From: Streptomyces aurantiacus
GTDB taxonomy: Bacteria; Actinomycetota; Actinomycetes; Streptomycetales; Streptomycetaceae
Reading direction: 5' to 3'
Assembly (NCBI RefSeq): GCF_027107535.1
Contig: NZ_CP114283.1
Location: 8,556,001 to 8,620,000, forward strand
Length of the DNA stretch: 64,000 nt
The notes below the pieces were generated by a model. The model searched no databases. It was given only the letters and a program-made list of their open reading frames with translations, and was not told the DNA's origin. Each line of letters begins with the position of its first letter. Position 1 is the stretch's first letter. This document shows positions 31,448-40,748 of the stretch, one piece after another. The position numbers and the translations under genes were made by a program.

Positions 31448-33874
31448 TCAGTTCACCGCGTCCAGCTCGTCCTGCGCCAGCTCCACGTCGTACACCAGCG
31501 GTTCCGTGCCGACCATCACGTGGCGGGCCCGGGACGGGTGTTCGGCGGCCGTCACGGCCAGCAGGTACGAGCCCGCGGACGGCACCGAGACGATGTACGA
31601 GCCGTCGGCCAGCGACGTCACCCGGTCGAGCTGACGGCCGCCCTTGGAGAGCAGGGTCAGCGCGGCGCCCTCCACGGGCGCGCCGTCCGGGGTGCGGACG
31701 AAGCCGTGGATCACGGTGGAACCGCCGTCGCTGTCGGGCACGCGCGCGTGGACCTCGGAGAGCTCCTCCTCCCGGGGCTCCACCGCCAGATGCGGCAGGC
31801 GCTTCTCCAGACCGGCCGGGAGCCACCAGTTGGAGTTGCCCAGAAGGTGCATCGCGGCCGGCACCAGGGCCGTACGCAGGATGAACGCGTCCAGCGCCAC
31901 CGCCGCGGCGAGCCCGATGCCCGCCATCGCGCCCTCCATGTCACCGCTGAGCACGAAGGCGGAGAACACGCAGATCATGATCAGGGCCGCGCAGTTGATG
32001 ACCCTGCTGGTCTCCGCGAGGCCGACGCGGACCGCTCGCGCGTTGTCCTTCGTGTGCACCCACTCCTCGTGCATCCGGCTCACCAGGAACACCTGGTAGT
32101 CCATCGAGAGGCCGAAGAGGAGCGAGAGCATGATGACCGGCAGGAACGCCGTGATCGGCCCCTCCTTGCCGATGCCGAGGAGTTCCGTGCCCCAGCCCCA
32201 CTGGAAGATCGCGACGAGCACCCCGAAGGACGCGGCGGCCGCGATCAGGTTCATCAGGGCCGCCGTCAGGGGCACCACCAGCGAGCGGAAGGCCACCATC
32301 AGCAGCAGGAAGCCGAGCGAGATGATCGCCGCGACGAAGTACGGCAGCCGGTCCCCCGTGACGGCCGCGAAGTCCTTGAAGACGGCGGTCACCCCGCCCA
32401 CGTGGGCCTCGGCCCCGGAGGCCGGGATCACGTCGTCGCGGAGCCGGTCGATCAGCTGGTCCGTCTTCTGCGACTGCGGTGACGTGGTGGGCACGACTTG
32501 GATCACCGTGATGCCCTCGGCGGGCGGCGCGGTGGCCACCTGGGCGACGCCCTCGGTCTTGCGGATGGCCGCGACGAGCCCGTCCGCGTCCCCGCCGTCC
32601 ACGACGACCTGGAGCGGGCCGTTGAAGCCCGGCCCGAAGCCCTCGGCCAGCAGGTCGTACGCCTGCCGTGTGGTCGTGGAGTCCTGGTGGTTGCCCTGGT
32701 CGGTGGCGCCGAGCCGGATCGACAGGACGGGCAGCGCCAGGATCAGCATCACGACCAGCGCCCCGGCGGCGATGGACCGCGGGCGCCGCTGCACGTACAT
32801 GGACCAGCGCGCGGCGAGTCCGCTCGCCTCATGCGACTCCGGGCCCGCGGCGGCCAGCCGGTGGCGCTGCCTGCGGCTGAGCACGCGCATGCCGAGCAGC
32901 CCGAGGAGCGCGGGCAGCAGGGTGACCGCGGCGAGCACGCTCAGTACGACCGTCAGCGAGGTCGCGACGACGACGCCGTCCAGGAAGCGCATGTTCATCA
33001 CCAGCATCCCGGCGAGCGCGATGCACACGGTGCCACCGGCGAACAGCACCGCCCGGCCGGAGGTGTTGAGGGCCGTGATCGCGGACTCCTCGGGCTTCAT
33101 GCCGCGCAGGATGCCCCGGCGGTGCCGCGTCACGATGAACAGGGCGTAGTCGATGCCGACGCCGAGGCCGATCAACGAGCCGAGCAGCGGCGCCACTTCG
33201 GGTACGTCGGTGACATGGCTGAGAAGGGAGGTCGCCATCAGGCCCGTGCCGAGGGCCGCGATCGCGACGACGAGCGGCAGCAGCATCGCGAACAGCGAGC
33301 CGAAGGCGAGGAAGAGGACGACCGCCGCGGCCACGATGCCGACCATCTCGGCGATGCCGGTGGGCGGTTCCTGGGTCCGGGTGATCGCCTGGCCGCCCAG
33401 TTCGACCTGGAGCCCGGCGCGTTCGGCGTCCTGAGCCGTCTCGACGACGTCCTCCACGAGCGCCTTCGGCACGCCGTTGGCCTGCTCGGTGAAGGTGATC
33501 TGGGCGTAGGCGATCCGCCCGTTCTCGCTGAACTGCGCGGCGCCCTGGGCGGCGTACGGGCTGCTGACCTCGCCGACGCCCTCCATCCGCCCGATCTTCT
33601 CGAGGGCGGGCTCGATCCGGGAGCGTACGGACGCGTCGCGGGCCGTTCCCTCGTCGACCTTCCACACCACCGTGTCGGTGTCGCCCGACCTCTCCGGGAA
33701 GGCCTTGGCCATCAGGTCGTACGCGCGCGTGGAGTCCGTGTTCGGAAGGGAGAAGGTGTCCGCGTAGTTCGTGCCCGCGGCGGAGCCCGCGAAGCCGAGC
33801 CCCAGAAATGCCCCCACCCACAGCAACAGGACCACCAGCCGGTGCCGATAGCACCACCGTGCCAATGTCGTCAC
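31448..33874 (-). CDS. MMPL-family RND transporter with C-terminal carboxypeptidase-regulatory-like domain
   Basis: 808 aa from GTG 33874. There are two halves, each with a large extracytoplasmic loop and membrane helices. LGVGIDYALFIVTRHRRG and LFGLSMDYQVFLVSRMHEEW are the paired GxxxDY proton-relay segments of MMPL proteins. After the last helix, residues about 715-800 form a separate domain (HGFVRTPDGAPVEGAALTLL … ADGSYIVSVPSAGSYLLAV) like the carboxypeptidase-regulatory or Ig-like beta-sandwich. Ordinary MMPL proteins end near the last helix. It should export lipids or hydrophobic compounds. It is divergent from the two-component system. Confidence 0.92.
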   Translation of the reverse strand: MTTLARWCYRHRLVVLLLWVGAFLGLGFAGSAAGTNYADTFSLPNTDSTRAYDLMAKAFPERSGDTDTVVWKVDEGTARDASVRSRIEPALEKIGRMEGVGEVSSPYAAQGAAQFSENGRIAYAQITFTEQANGVPKALVEDVVETAQDAERAGLQVELGGQAITRTQEPPTGIAEMVGIVAAAVVLFLAFGSLFAMLLPLVVAIAALGTGLMATSLLSHVTDVPEVAPLLGSLIGLGVGIDYALFIVTRHRRGILRGMKPEESAITALNTSGRAVLFAGGTVCIALAGMLVMNMRFLDGVVVATSLTVVLSVLAAVTLLPALLGLLGMRVLSRRQRHRLAAAGPESHEASGLAARWSMYVQRRPRSIAAGALVVMLILALPVLSIRLGATDQGNHQDSTTTRQAYDLLAEGFGPGFNGPLQVVVDGGDADGLVAAIRKTEGVAQVATAPPAEGITVIQVVPTTSPQSQKTDQLIDRLRDDVIPASGAEAHVGGVTAVFKDFAAVTGDRLPYFVAAIISLGFLLLMVAFRSLVVPLTAALMNLIAAAASFGVLVAIFQWGWGTELLGIGKEGPITAFLPVIMLSLLFGLSMDYQVFLVSRMHEEWVHTKDNARAVRVGLAETSRVINCAALIMICVFSAFVLSGDMEGAMAGIGLAAAVALDAFILRTALVPAAMHLLGNSNWWLPAGLEKRLPHLAVEPREEELSEVHARVPDSDGGSTVIHGFVRTPDGAPVEGAALTLLSKGGRQLDRVTSLADGSYIVSVPSAGSYLLAVTAAEHPSRARHVMVGTEPLVYDVELAQDELDAVN

Positions 33875-34033
33875 GCCTCAACGCTCCTTAGTTCGCGGTC
33901 GGTTGGTCCCCCAGGTCCTGCGGCTCAGCATCGGGTGCGCCGCGGGTGCGTGCACATGACCCGGCCATGACTCACAAGGAACTCCAAAGCACGACCCGGC
34001 CCCGTTGCCGGTGCGCGCGCCGATACTGGGGGC

Positions 34034-34723
34034 ATGACCGCTCATGAGGGGGCGACCGTCCTGGTCGTCGAGGACGAGCCGAGCATCGCGGACGTTCTGA
34101 CCATCGCCCTGCGCTACCACCGCTTCCAGGTGATGACGGCGGGGACCGTCCGCCAGGCGCTGACGCTGGCCGAGCGCACGCGCCCGGACGCCGCGCTCCT
34201 CGACGTGATGCTCCCCGACGGCGACGGCCGGGCGCTGGGCCGCGAACTGCGTTCGCTCCAGCCCGACCTGGCCGTGGTGTTCCTGACCGCGCGGGACGCG
34301 CCCGCGGAGATCGTCGGCGCCCTCGCCTTCGGCGACGACTACATCACCAAGCCGTTCAACATCGACGAGGTGACCGCCCGGATCACCGCCGTGCTGCGCC
34401 GCACCCGCCCGGCCGACGTCCTGCCGCAGCGCCCGCCGCTGCGCTACGGCGACCTGGAACTGGACGAGACGACGTACTCGGTGCACCGCGCCGGCCGCTC
34501 GGTCGAGCTGACTCCCACCGAGTACGCCCTGCTGCGTTTCCTCGTGCGCAACGGCGGGCGGATCGTGCCCAAGGAGCAGCTCCTGCGGCATGTCTGGCAG
34601 TACGAGCACTCGGCGGAGTCGACCGTCGTGGAGACCTACATCAGCTATCTGCGGCGCAAGCTCGAAGCCCTCGGCGCCCCGGTGATCACGACCCGGCGCG
34701 GTGTCGGATACGGCCTCGCATGA
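34034..34723 (+). CDS. OmpR/PhoB-family response regulator
   Basis: 229 aa. Receiver domain: acidic pair in LVVEDEPSIADVL, phosphorylated Asp in AALLDVMLPDGDG, Thr in VFLTARDA, Lys in DDYITKPFN. Winged-helix output domain with VELTPTEYALLRFLVRNGGRIVPKEQLLRHVW and ETYISYLRRKLE. ATG 34034 has GGGGG close upstream. It overlaps the kinase gene by 4 bp (ATGA). The divergent MMPL gene is a plausible target, inferred only from position. Confidence 0.96.
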   Translation: MTAHEGATVLVVEDEPSIADVLTIALRYHRFQVMTAGTVRQALTLAERTRPDAALLDVMLPDGDGRALGRELRSLQPDLAVVFLTARDAPAEIVGALAFGDDYITKPFNIDEVTARITAVLRRTRPADVLPQRPPLRYGDLELDETTYSVHRAGRSVELTPTEYALLRFLVRNGGRIVPKEQLLRHVWQYEHSAESTVVETYISYLRRKLEALGAPVITTRRGVGYGLA

Positions 34724-36165
34724 TCCTCCGGCACCGCCCCGGCCATGGCATCCACTCGCTGCGCGGCAAACTGACGCTGGCCAACGTGGCGCTGCTGGCG
34801 CTCGGCATCGTCATGGCGACGGCGGTGAGCCTCATGGGCATGCGGTACTACCTGCTCGACCAGGTCGACTCGGAGCTGCTCCGGATGCGGGACTCGCTGG
34901 GGAGTACGCAGCTGACCGCGCGGCAGATCGACTCGTTGAGCGCGCTGGCCTTCGTCCGCGACGGGAAGGTGCCGGAGGCGCAGGGCCCGCCGAGCGCGGA
35001 CTCCCTGTTCGCCCTGGTCGACTCGAAGGGACGCCCCCTCACGCTCCGCGGTCTCGTGCCGACGGCGAACCAGCGTGCCCTCGCGGACGCCGTGGACGAT
35101 CCCCGGGCCCTCACCGGCGACTCGGACCCGCTCGACGTGACCGTGGAGGGTGTCCCCTTCAGGGTCGTCGGTGTCGCGCTGCCCGACGGCGCCGTCGTCC
35201 TGATCGCCGGCTCGACCGACGCGCTGCACCGGGGCATGGCCAAGGCGCTCAAACTGGATCTGGCCTTCGGGGTACTGCTGTTGGGGCTGCTCGCCGTGCT
35301 GACGATGCTCAGTGTGAGCCGGCGGCTGCGGCCCCTGGAGGACATGGTGGAGACCTCGTCGGCGATCGCCGAGGGAGACCTGGCCCGCCGGGTGCCCTCC
35401 AGCCACCACCCCACCCAGGAGGTCGAACAGCTGCGGCTCGCCCTCAACTCGATGCTCCACCAGGTCGAGTCGGCGTACCGCACCCGCGAGCGGAGCACCG
35501 CCCAGCTGCGCCGCTTCGTCGCGGACGCCTCGCACGAGCTGCGTACGCCGCTGGCGGCGATCCGCGGCTACCTCCAGCTGTACGACAAGGGCATGCTGTC
35601 CGAGCCCGGCGAACGCAAGCGCGCCTGGGACCGGATGACCGGGGAGGCGGACCGCATGGGCCGTCTGGTCGACGAGCTGCTCACCCTGGCCCGCCTCGAC
35701 CAGCGGCCCGAACTGCGGTTCAAGAACGTGGACCTGAGCCGCCTGGTGCGCGACGCGGCCGAGGATCTGCGGGCCCAGCAGCCCGGCCGTCCGGTGACGG
35801 TGAGCGCCGAGGGAGCCCTCCTCGTCCGCGGGGACGAGTCGGGTCTGCGGCAGATCCTGGGCAACCTCGTGACGAACGTCCGCACGCACACCCCCGCCGG
35901 TACCCCGGTCGCCCTGGATCTGGAGAGGGCCGACGGAGTCGTACGGCTTCATGTCGCCGACGAGGGCCCGGGGCTGGCGGAGGAGGACGCCGTGCGCATC
36001 TTCGACCGCTTCTTCCGGGCGGGCGGCGGCGCGGGCAGTGGCCTGGGGATGGCCATCGTCCAGGGCGTGACCACGGCCCACGGCGGGGACGTGACGGTGC
36101 GGACGGCGCCGGGCGAGGGCCTGACGGTCACGGTGACGCTGCCGGCGCAGGCCTGCGCTCCCTGA
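34720..36165 (+). CDS. Sensor histidine kinase, partner of the response regulator
   Basis: 481 aa. Two membrane helices (about 21-43 and 180-200) bracket an extracytoplasmic sensor of about 135 residues. A HAMP linker follows, then the H-box FVADASHELRTPLAAIRGYLQLY, an N-box GNLVTNVRTHTP, G1 DEGPGL and G2 GSGLGMAIVQG. It autophosphorylates on the H-box histidine and passes the phosphate to the regulator encoded upstream. The signal sensed is unknown. Confidence 0.95.
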   Translation: MILRHRPGHGIHSLRGKLTLANVALLALGIVMATAVSLMGMRYYLLDQVDSELLRMRDSLGSTQLTARQIDSLSALAFVRDGKVPEAQGPPSADSLFALVDSKGRPLTLRGLVPTANQRALADAVDDPRALTGDSDPLDVTVEGVPFRVVGVALPDGAVVLIAGSTDALHRGMAKALKLDLAFGVLLLGLLAVLTMLSVSRRLRPLEDMVETSSAIAEGDLARRVPSSHHPTQEVEQLRLALNSMLHQVESAYRTRERSTAQLRRFVADASHELRTPLAAIRGYLQLYDKGMLSEPGERKRAWDRMTGEADRMGRLVDELLTLARLDQRPELRFKNVDLSRLVRDAAEDLRAQQPGRPVTVSAEGALLVRGDESGLRQILGNLVTNVRTHTPAGTPVALDLERADGVVRLHVADEGPGLAEEDAVRIFDRFFRAGGGAGSGLGMAIVQGVTTAHGGDVTVRTAPGEGLTVTVTLPAQACAP

Positions 36166-36250
36166 GCGACGCGGGAAACCGCGCGACCGGGTCTGCCGGC
36201 CCGCGGGCCCGTTCGTGCCCGCGAGCCCGTTCCCGCCGGGTCCGGCGGCC

Positions 36251-37612
36251 TCAGGCCTGCCTGGAGGCCAGTTCCACGACGGTGATGTCCGACGGCGCCC
36301 CCACACGCGTGGGCGGCCCCCAGGCACCCGCACCCCGCGACACGTACAGCTGCGTGTCCCCGTAGCGCTCCAGTCCCGCGAGGGTCGGATTGGCGAGGTC
36401 CGCGATGAAGTTGCCGGGCCACAGCTGCCCGCCGTGGGTGTGCCCGGAGAGCTGGAGGTCGACCCCGTGGTCCACGGCGTCATGGATCTGCACCGGCTGG
36501 TGGGCGAGCAGCACGCACGCCCGGTCACGGTCCCGGTCGCCGAGGGCCTTCACGAAGTCGGGGCCCTCGCCCTCGTCCTCCCCGGCCACGTCGTTGACGC
36601 CGGCCAGGTCGAAGTCGGCCAGCTCGGTGCGGGCGTTCTCCAGCGGGCGCATCCCCAGGTCACGCACGTGCGCGACCCACTCCTCGGCACCGGAGAAGTA
36701 CTCGTGGTTCCCGGTGACGAAGAACGTCCCGTGCCGCGCCCGCAACTGCGCGAGCGGCGCCGCGGCGGGCCCGAGGTCCTTGACGCTGCCGTCGACGAGG
36801 TCGCCCACGACCGCGATCAGGTCGGGCTGGGTGGAGTTGATCGTGTCGACGACCTTCTGGGCGAATCCGCGCCCCAGCACCGGCCCGAGGTGCACGTCGC
36901 TGACGACGGCGATCCGGTAGCCGTGAGCGGACCTCGGCAGCTTGGCCAGGGGCACGGTGACGCGCTTCACCCGGGGCCCGCGCAGGACGCCGTACGTCCC
37001 GTACCCCACGGTGCCCACGGCGGCGGCCGCGGCGGCCCCGCCCACCACACGCGACACGAACAGCCGGCGCGAGGGGCCCGTCGTCGCGGACGCCGGCCCG
37101 TCGGCGCGCCCGGGCGCGCTGCCGGACGGCGACGCGGCCGCGGACGACGGCCCGGCTCCGGCGGGGGTCCCGGACGGGGTGGAGGTGAGGGCAGGCGTGG
37201 CTGACTCGTCGGCGGACCGGTGCTCGGTCTCCCGGGCGGGCGCTCCGGCGGGCACGGGCGCGGCCTCGCGTACGTCCACCGGGTCCGCCGCGGGAGCCGG
37301 ACGCCGGTCCAGAGCCCTCCGCAGCAGCGGCCGGACGACCTCGCCGACCAGCAGCGCCAGCAGGAGGTAGATCGACAGCGCCAGCCACAGGAATCCGGGC
37401 CAGGTCAGCACCTGCTGCAGCCAGAACGGCGCACCGGTCCGCTCGGAGGCAAACCCCGCGAACATGAGTACGGGCCCGGCCACGAGGACGGCCGTGCCCA
37501 CCCGTCTGGCGGCACCCGGCCGCGCCGTGGTGTCGCGCACCATCCGGCGCCAGAGGTACCAGTGCAGCCCTGCGAACACCGCCAGGACCAGGACCAGGAA
37601 CACGATGACCAC
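36251..37612 (-). CDS. Membrane-anchored metallophosphoesterase (YkuE-like)
   Basis: 453 aa from GTG 37612, with GGGGGAG upstream. The N-terminal third has four hydrophobic helices and a long Pro/Ala/Ser-rich loop. The C-terminal catalytic domain has every calcineurin-like motif: VVSDVHLGPVLG, VVGDLVDG, VTGNHEYFSG, LAHQP and LSGHTHGGQLWPG, coordinating two metals. Family members hydrolyse phosphodiesters, including lipid-linked substrates. It lies 15 bp downstream of the SCO4848-type gene, so the two form a leftward pair. Confidence 0.92.
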   Translation of the reverse strand: MVIVFLVLVLAVFAGLHWYLWRRMVRDTTARPGAARRVGTAVLVAGPVLMFAGFASERTGAPFWLQQVLTWPGFLWLALSIYLLLALLVGEVVRPLLRRALDRRPAPAADPVDVREAAPVPAGAPARETEHRSADESATPALTSTPSGTPAGAGPSSAAASPSGSAPGRADGPASATTGPSRRLFVSRVVGGAAAAAAVGTVGYGTYGVLRGPRVKRVTVPLAKLPRSAHGYRIAVVSDVHLGPVLGRGFAQKVVDTINSTQPDLIAVVGDLVDGSVKDLGPAAAPLAQLRARHGTFFVTGNHEYFSGAEEWVAHVRDLGMRPLENARTELADFDLAGVNDVAGEDEGEGPDFVKALGDRDRDRACVLLAHQPVQIHDAVDHGVDLQLSGHTHGGQLWPGNFIADLANPTLAGLERYGDTQLYVSRGAGAWGPPTRVGAPSDITVVELASRQA

Positions 37613-37627
37613 GCGGTGACTCCCCCG

Positions 37628-37876
37628 TTATGACGATGACGTGTGGCGCAGGGCCCGGACACCGCGCAACCCGATGCCCCCGACAACCGTCCCCAAGACA
37701 AAGGAGACGACAGCGAGCGTCAGATGCAGCCAGAAGTACCCGGTCGGGTCGCCCGCGTCGTCGAAAGCGAGCCCGCTGCCGTCCTTCCACAGGTTCTTGA
37801 CGAAAGTGATCCAGATGACCCAGCTCCACACTCCGAAGGCGAGCAGGAACCAGGAAACGGGACGGCTGAGCTTCAT
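37628..37876 (-). CDS. SCO4848-family small membrane protein
   Basis: 82 aa, two membrane helices (WFLLAFGVWSWVIWITFV and YFWLHLTLAVVSFVLGTVVGGIGLRG) joined by LWKDGSGLAFDDAGDPTG. It matches my memory of the actinomycete SCO4848 family, which neighbours a D-Ala-D-Ala carboxypeptidase as here. Function unknown. The tight spacing with the metallophosphoesterase gene suggests they work together at the membrane. Confidence 0.85.
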   Translation of the reverse strand: MKLSRPVSWFLLAFGVWSWVIWITFVKNLWKDGSGLAFDDAGDPTGYFWLHLTLAVVSFVLGTVVGGIGLRGVRALRHTSSS

Positions 37877-38027
37877 GGGTTCAGTATCGCCGCCGTCGAA
37901 CGGAACCGGCGCCCGGGGTGGGGAGGACGACGGTGTGCGGAGCCGTGGCGGAAAAGAACGTGGCGGAAAGAGCCATGGTCAGGAGGGCCGCGCGACTTCA
38001 CGCCCGACGCCATGTACGTTCTCGACC

Positions 38028-39383
38028 GTGCCCGCCATGAAAAAGACCGCCAAGTCGTCCTTGCTGGTCACCTCCGCCACGCTGTTGTCGTTCTCGCTCG
38101 CGCTCACGGTGACCGCCACCGGGCCCGCCGCAGCGGACGACAAGCCGACCCCGACCCCGTCGGCGACACCCTCGGGCTCGGCATCGCCGTCGAGCAGCGC
38201 GTCGAGCGACGCGTCGACCAGTCCTTCGGCGACACCGCCGGCGAACATGTCGACCGTGGGCGGCGCCCAGCTCGGCCGGCCCGGGACCCAGGCGAACCTC
38301 GGCGCCGGCGCGCCGGTCCTCCCGAAGGGCCTGAGCGCCCGTTCCTGGATCGTCGCGGACGCCGAGTCCGGCGCGGTCCTGGCCTCGCACAACGCGCACT
38401 GGCGGCTGCCCCCGGCGAGCACCCTGAAGATGCTGTTCGCCGACACGCTGCTGCCCAAGTTCCCCAAGACGCAGAAGCACAAGGTCACGTCGTCCGACCT
38501 GGCCGGCGTCGGCGCGGGCTCCAGCATGGTGGGCATCAAGGAGGACGAGACGTACTCGGTCCACGACCTGTGGCTCGGCGTCTTCCTTCGCTCCGGCAAC
38601 GACGCCGTCCACGTCCTGTCCGCCATGAACAAGGGCGTCGACCAGACCGTCAAGGACATGAACGCGCACGCCGAGGAACTCCAGGCGCTCGACACGAACG
38701 TGGTGAGCCCGGACGGCTACGACGAGAAGCGCCAGGTGTCGTCGGCGTACGACCTGACCCTGTTCGCCCGCTCCGGCCTGCAGAGGAAGGACTTCCGGGA
38801 GTACTGCTCGACGGTCCGCGCGAAGTTCCCCGGCGAGACCAAGAAGAACAAGAAGGGCAAGACCACCCGCGGGTCCTTCGAGATCCAGAACACCAACCGG
38901 CTGATGACCGGCGACTACGGTCTCGACGCCTACAAGGGCATCGCGGGTGTGAAGAACGGCAACACGACGAACGCGGGTGCGACCTTCACGGGGGTTGCCG
39001 AGCGCGACGGCAAGGTGCTGCTCGTCACGGTGATGAACCCGGAGAAGGAGGAGCACGACGAGGTCTACAAGGAGACCGCCAAGCTCCTCGACTGGGGTTT
39101 CCAGGCGTCCGGCAAGGTCGACCCGGTGGGCGAGCTGGTGCCGCCGAAGAGCGCGGACACGGGCTCCCAGCCGGGCGCGAACGCCTCCGGTGAGGCCGGG
39201 GGTTCGGGCGACGGAGAGGCGGGCTCGGCGAAGCCGGTGGCGGCCTCGGCCGAGACGAGTGGTTCCGGTGGCGTCGGGATCGCCCTGGCGATCACCGGCG
39301 GCGTCCTCGTGCTCCTCGCCGCCGGTGTCTTCGTGATCAACCGCCGCTGGCCGCTGCCCGAGTTGATGCGTCGCCGCCGCTGA
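38028..39383 (+). CDS. D-alanyl-D-alanine carboxypeptidase (penicillin-binding protein, class A-like)
   Basis: 451 aa from GTG 38028; TACGTT ends 7 nt upstream, so the mRNA may be leaderless (ATG 38037 is an alternative). Signal peptide, then a Ser/Pro/Thr-rich linker of about 50 residues, then the serine DD-peptidase domain: nucleophile in PPASTLKML (SxxK), SGN in LRSGNDAVH, and KNG in GVKNGNTTNAG where most relatives have KTG. A Gly/Ser linker and a C-terminal helix with RRWPLPELMRRRR anchor it outside the membrane. It trims the terminal D-Ala of peptidoglycan stems. Its 3' end overlaps the convergent BrkB gene by 47 bp. Confidence 0.93.
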   Translation: MPAMKKTAKSSLLVTSATLLSFSLALTVTATGPAAADDKPTPTPSATPSGSASPSSSASSDASTSPSATPPANMSTVGGAQLGRPGTQANLGAGAPVLPKGLSARSWIVADAESGAVLASHNAHWRLPPASTLKMLFADTLLPKFPKTQKHKVTSSDLAGVGAGSSMVGIKEDETYSVHDLWLGVFLRSGNDAVHVLSAMNKGVDQTVKDMNAHAEELQALDTNVVSPDGYDEKRQVSSAYDLTLFARSGLQRKDFREYCSTVRAKFPGETKKNKKGKTTRGSFEIQNTNRLMTGDYGLDAYKGIAGVKNGNTTNAGATFTGVAERDGKVLLVTVMNPEKEEHDEVYKETAKLLDWGFQASGKVDPVGELVPPKSADTGSQPGANASGEAGGSGDGEAGSAKPVAASAETSGSGGVGIALAITGGVLVLLAAGVFVINRRWPLPELMRRRR

Positions 39384-40296
39384 CCCCCGCTGAGCCGTCC
39401 GCCCCGCCGGCCCCGTCCGTCTCGTCCGTCCCGTCCGGTGGGGACGTGTCCTCGTGCGGTGTCGCGGTCCAGGCGGCACAGAAGAGCAGCAGCTTGGACG
39501 TGAAGTTGATCCACAGCAGCAGCGCGACGGGCACACCGAACGCCCCGTACATGCTCTTCGCCGCGACTCCCTGGATATAGCCGCTGAGCAGCAGTTTCAG
39601 CAGTTCGAACCCGGCCGCGCCGATCAGCGCGGCGACGATCAGCCGTCGCCGCTCCGGCTGGACGCCGGGGAGCAGCGTCAGGAGGTACAGGAGCAGCAGG
39701 AAGGCGGCGAGGACGGCCACGGCGAACGCTGCCACCCTCAGCAGCACCCCGCCCCAGCCGCCCTCGTCGATGCCGAGCTGCCGGGTGGTCCAGCCCACGG
39801 CGGTCGACGCGAGGGTGGAGGCGGCGATCGTGACGAGTGCGGCGCCGCCGAGGCCGACGAGTACGCCGGCGTCCTTGAGTTTGTGCAGGAAGGGGTTCTC
39901 CTCCTCGTCGGGCAGCTCCCATACCGCACGCAGGCACTCGCGCATCGAGCCGACCCAGCCGATGCCGGTGAACAGCAGCAGGGCGCCCGCGATCAGTCCG
40001 ACCGTGCCGGCGTTGTCGACGAGGGCGCCGATGTCGAGCTGTTCGGCGATGCCGGGGATCTGCTCGGCGATCTTGTCCTCAAGCGTCTTCACCCCCTTCT
40101 CGTCGAGGGTCGCGGCGGCGATCGCGGCGGCCACGGTGATCAGCGGGAAGAGCGCGACGAAGCTGATGAAGGTCATCGCAGCGGCGAGCCGCGTCCACTT
40201 CACCCGGTCCAGTCGTTCGTACGAGCGCCAGGCGTGCGTGGTCATCAGCCGTGCGACCAACGGGCCCACACCGGGGAGCTTTTTCAGCCAGTCCAT
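39337..40296 (-). CDS. YihY/BrkB-family inner membrane protein
   Basis: 319 aa from ATG 40296. The family signature RLAAAMTFISFVALFPLITVAAAIAA is near residue 45, followed by six membrane helices including LIAGALLLFTGIGWVGSMRECLRAVWE and LLLLYLLTLLPGVQPERR. The C-terminal 45 residues are acidic and Gly/Ser/Thr-rich. The role is unclear; the family was once annotated as RNase BN. Its start overlaps the GtrA gene by 13 bp, tying it to the leftward run from PAP2 through UbiA and GtrA. Confidence 0.9.
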   Translation of the reverse strand: MDWLKKLPGVGPLVARLMTTHAWRSYERLDRVKWTRLAAAMTFISFVALFPLITVAAAIAAATLDEKGVKTLEDKIAEQIPGIAEQLDIGALVDNAGTVGLIAGALLLFTGIGWVGSMRECLRAVWELPDEEENPFLHKLKDAGVLVGLGGAALVTIAASTLASTAVGWTTRQLGIDEGGWGGVLLRVAAFAVAVLAAFLLLLYLLTLLPGVQPERRRLIVAALIGAAGFELLKLLLSGYIQGVAAKSMYGAFGVPVALLLWINFTSKLLLFCAAWTATPHEDTSPPDGTDETDGAGGADGSAGVSGGDASTRAAASGG

Positions 40297-40748
40297 GATC
40301 CGACTCTGCCCTCGCCTCGGAAAACCAATGTCCGGGTACCCCAAAAACGCAGGACGGTGGCGAGCACCATGCCGATTCCGGCGCCCGACACGGTGTCCGC
40401 GCGCGGGGAGGTGAACCCGAGACCGTAGTGGCTGACCAGGATGCACAGCAGCTGGACCAGGGCGCCCGCGATGTTCACGACGAAGAAGATCCCGTACTGG
40501 GAGAGGCTCCTGGAGGCGTGCCGGTAGGTGCCGAGCGCGTTGCCCGCGTAGGCGACCGAGCAGCCCGCCACGAACGACAGCGATTTGGCGGTCAGCGGGT
40601 CCAGGCCGGCCGGGCCGCGCAACCAGAGGAAGAGGGCGAGGTCGGCGGCGTACGCGAGGAGCCCGGCGGCGGCGAAGCCGAGCACTTCCGGGGCCTTGGG
40701 GCGCCGGGCCCGTGGCCGGGGGGCGTCCAGCTGCTGTGCGTGGCTCAC
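40284..40748 (-). CDS. GtrA-family membrane protein
   Basis: 154 aa, four membrane helices (EVLGFAAAGLLAYAADLALFLWL, SLSFVAGCSVAYAGNALGTYRH, FFVVNIAGALVQLLCILVSHYG, GAGIGMVLATVLRFWGTRTLVF). The GtrA fold is linked to lipid-linked sugar handling. Its GTG 40748 overlaps the UbiA stop (GTGA). In mycobacteria a GtrA protein (Rv3789) sits next to DprE1 and has been linked to arabinan assembly, so its place in this cassette is notable. Confidence 0.88.
   Translation of the reverse strand: MSHAQQLDAPRPRARRPKAPEVLGFAAAGLLAYAADLALFLWLRGPAGLDPLTAKSLSFVAGCSVAYAGNALGTYRHASRSLSQYGIFFVVNIAGALVQLLCILVSHYGLGFTSPRADTVSGAGIGMVLATVLRFWGTRTLVFRGEGRVGSWTG

Noticed and set aside
31448..33874. Polyketide or nonribosomal peptide gene cluster around the MMPL transporter
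   Set aside because: MMPL genes sometimes accompany lipid biosynthesis clusters, but no synthase, carrier protein or tailoring gene is nearby.
34645..36528. 627-codon antisense frame opposite the histidine kinase
   Set aside because: Random-looking composition and complete overlap with an unambiguous kinase gene.
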